From the NCBI GenBank assembly GCA_024278415.1, contig JAJRTI010000489.1:1-7331 (forward strand): a stretch of 7,331 bases of DNA. The letters run 5' to 3'. How positions within the stretch are numbered: the first letter of the stretch is position 1; every line of letters begins with the position of its first letter. The notes below the pieces were generated by a model, which had not been told where the DNA came from, ran no database searches, and saw only the letters and a program-made list of their open reading frames with translations. Positions 5,761-7,331 of the stretch are shown here, in pieces. A program made the position numbers and the translations under genes. The DNA comes from Planctomycetota bacterium. GTDB taxonomy: Bacteria > Planctomycetota > Brocadiia > JAJRTI01.

Positions 5761-7149
5761 ATGTCAGCACAGCGAACCACCCGCCGCGAGTTCCTGCAAA
5801 CCTCCGCGCTTGGCGCGGGTGCGCTCATGACTGGCGCGGCGCTCGCCGCGGAGCCGCGCCGCGGAGCCAAGGCGAAGCCGCCCAACTTCCTTTTCATCAT
5901 CAGCGACCAACTCGGCTTGGACGCGATCCGCGCGCACGGCTGCCCGGACGTGCGCACGCCCAACATCGACCGGCTCATTGCGCGCGGGACTACGTTCATC
6001 GAGTCGCACAGCACCAACCCGGTCTGCTCGCCCGCGCGCAGTTCGCTCCTGACTGGGCGCATGCCGGTCGAGACGGGCGTGATCTCCAACGGCCGGCCGA
6101 TCCATCCGAGCTGCCCCAACATGGGCCAATGGTTCCGCGAGGCCGGGTACGAGACGATGTATTGCGGGAAGTGGCACCTGCCCGGCGGCCGGCCGCCGCA
6201 AATACCCGGGTTCACCGTGTTGCCCGTGAGCGGAGGGCAGGGCGACCTCATGGACTCGCAGGTCTCGCGGCTGACCGAGTCGTACCTCAAGACGCGCGGC
6301 CGCAGCAAGCCCTTTCTTTACGTCGCGTCCCTGCTCCAGCCGCACGATATCTGCTACTGGGCGATCAAGGGCGCTACGCTCGTGCCCAAGGAATTGCCGT
6401 TCCCGCAACTCGCCGGGAAACTGCCCGAGTTGCCGCCGAACCATAAGTCTCGTCCTCCCGCGCCGCGGAAGCTGGACCAGAGATGGTACCGAAACTTCTC
6501 GGACGCGCAGTGGCGGTATTACCTCTACATCTACTATCGCCAAGTCGAAATGGTCGACGCGGACATCGGCCGCATCCTCGACGCACTCGATGCCACGGGT
6601 GAGGCCGACAACACCGTCGTCGTGCTCACGTCCGACCACGGCGAAGGCCGCGGCCGGCACATGCACGTGTCCAAGTGGTATCCGTACGAGGAAGCCGTCA
6701 AGGTGCCGCTCGTGTTCGCGTGGCCGGGCCGCATCGCGGAAGGCCTCAGGGACACGGCGCATCTCGTGTCGGGCCTCGACGTGATGAGCACCTTCTGCGA
6801 CTACGCGGGCATCCGCACGCCGCCCAACGCCCGCGGCATGAGCCTGAGGCCGCTGCTGGAGCGCAAGGCCGCGGCCTGGCGCGAGTTCGTCGCGTCCGAG
6901 GAGCAGATTATCGGCCGCATGCTCCGCACGGAGCGCTACAAGTACGTGCGGTACGAGAACGATCCCGTCGAGCAGCTTTTCGACATGAAGGCCGACCCGT
7001 GGGAGATGACGAACCTCTACCACGACGCGAAGTACGCGTCGGTCATGAAGGACCATCGCAAGATGCTCGACACGTGGCTCGCGTCGCTCGCGCCGGTCGA
7101 GCCCACGCCATCGGTCGAGGGTTGGCGCCGGCGGCGCAGGAAGGGGTGA
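5761..7149 (+). CDS. Tat-exported sulfatase (alkaline-phosphatase superfamily, formylglycine type)
   Basis: A complete 462-residue sulfatase, of ordinary length for a bacterial S1-type enzyme. It hydrolyses sulfate esters, probably on a sulfated polysaccharide. Residues 1-30 form a twin-arginine signal (TTRREFLQ with R8 R9, then a hydrophobic ALGAGALMTGAALA stretch), so it is exported folded. FLFIISDQ (43-50) supplies metal ligands D49 and Q50. CSPARSSLLTG (89-99) matches the sulfatase signature CxPxR, with C89 to be converted to formylglycine by a separate maturation enzyme not in this window. YCGKWHL (134-140) gives K137 and H139, QPHD (193-196) gives H195, and TSDHGEG (290-296) gives metal ligands D292 and H293. 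The C-terminus TERYKYVRYENDPVEQLFD then DPWEMTNLY is the usual end of the fold. No catalytic residue is missing. It diverges from the alpha/beta hydrolase and stops with TGA. The exact S1 subfamily and substrate cannot be assigned by eye. Confidence 0.96.
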   Translation: MSAQRTTRREFLQTSALGAGALMTGAALAAEPRRGAKAKPPNFLFIISDQLGLDAIRAHGCPDVRTPNIDRLIARGTTFIESHSTNPVCSPARSSLLTGRMPVETGVISNGRPIHPSCPNMGQWFREAGYETMYCGKWHLPGGRPPQIPGFTVLPVSGGQGDLMDSQVSRLTESYLKTRGRSKPFLYVASLLQPHDICYWAIKGATLVPKELPFPQLAGKLPELPPNHKSRPPAPRKLDQRWYRNFSDAQWRYYLYIYYRQVEMVDADIGRILDALDATGEADNTVVVLTSDHGEGRGRHMHVSKWYPYEEAVKVPLVFAWPGRIAEGLRDTAHLVSGLDVMSTFCDYAGIRTPPNARGMSLRPLLERKAAAWREFVASEEQIIGRMLRTERYKYVRYENDPVEQLFDMKADPWEMTNLYHDAKYASVMKDHRKMLDTWLASLAPVEPTPSVEGWRRRRRKG

Positions 7150-7184
7150 CCGCCACCCGTCGCCGCAGTCGCCGGCTTCGGGGC

Positions 7185-7203
7185 GACGCGGGCTCCGCGC
7201 GTC
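7185..7203 (+). terminator. Candidate hairpin after the sulfatase
   Basis: GACGCG (7185-7190) pairs with CGCGTC (7198-7203) across a seven-base loop, 36 bases after the TGA. No run of T follows, so it is at best a weak or Rho-assisted terminator. Confidence 0.3.
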
Positions 7204-7210
7204 ACCCTCC

Positions 7211-7331
7211 TACTCCTCGTCTTACTCTTTGTCCTACTCTCTCTCTGCCGCTATCCGCCGTAAACGGAGAGTAAGACGAAGAGTAAGACTGAGAGTAAGA
7301 CTGAGAGTAAGACTGAGAGTAAGACTGAGAG
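7211..7331. repeat. 12-bp tandem repeat with an orientation switch, running off the right edge
   Basis: From 7266 the unit (T/G)GAGAGTAAGAC repeats every 12 bases: 7266-7277, 7278-7289 (GAAGAGTAAGAC), then three identical TGAGAGTAAGAC copies (7290-7301, 7302-7313, 7314-7325) and a partial copy to the edge. Before it, 7211-7246 carries three more diverged 12-base units of the complementary pyrimidine form (TACTCCTCGTCT, TACTCTTTGTCC, TACTCTCTCTCT). The two orientations are separated by a unique spacer of about 20 bases (7247-7265). As a result 7219-7242 and 7266-7289 form a 24-base inverted repeat with three differences, two of which would be G-U pairs in RNA. There is no spacer between units, so this is a minisatellite, not a CRISPR array. 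Confidence 0.85.

Noticed and set aside
5764..7056. 430-codon minus-strand open frame
   Set aside because: It is antisense to the sulfatase, whose catalytic motifs are all present on the plus strand.
7266..7331. CRISPR array
   Set aside because: The 12-base units are directly adjacent with no spacers, and the unit is too short for a CRISPR repeat.

Overview
This is a GC-rich bacterial window with three protein-coding loci of polysaccharide- or sulfated-glycan-degrading type. The combination (a Tat-exported sulfatase, a very large secreted CBM9-plus-barrel protein with an appended CARDB-like domain, and intergenic palindromes of the 'cgtcccgtagggacg' kind) is what I would expect from a free-living PVC-group or neighbouring lineage (Planctomycetota, Verrucomicrobiota, Lentisphaerota, Hydrogenedentota). 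No marker gene fixes the taxon, so this placement is inference.

Layout. Positions 1-4007 (minus strand) hold one continuous reading frame that begins with a signal peptide at 4007 and runs off the left edge, at least 1335 codons. It is interrupted only by two in-frame TAG codons, at 1394-1392 (codon 872) and 380-378 (codon 1210). Protein-like sequence continues in the same frame after both, with no frameshift. Positions 4008-4491 are non-coding and hold a large imperfect inverted repeat built of small GC-rich hairpins. Positions 4492-5529 (minus) encode a secreted alpha/beta hydrolase. Positions 5530-5760 are the divergent intergenic region. Positions 5761-7149 (plus) encode a complete Tat-exported sulfatase. 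Positions 7150-7331 hold a short hairpin and a 12-bp tandem repeat that reverses orientation and runs off the right edge.

How the genes may work together: the sulfatase would remove sulfate esters, the alpha/beta hydrolase could remove acyl esters or cleave a small ester, and the large protein looks like a carbohydrate-binding, glycoside-hydrolase-like enzyme. The set suggests extracytoplasmic breakdown of a decorated glycan, but the substrate cannot be read from the sequence.

The most notable feature is the pair of in-frame TAG codons in the large gene. The two other genes whose ends are visible both stop with TGA, so TAG is never shown to terminate an intact gene here. UAG recoding or readthrough, a decaying gene, and sequence error all remain possible. 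The sequence alone does not decide between them.
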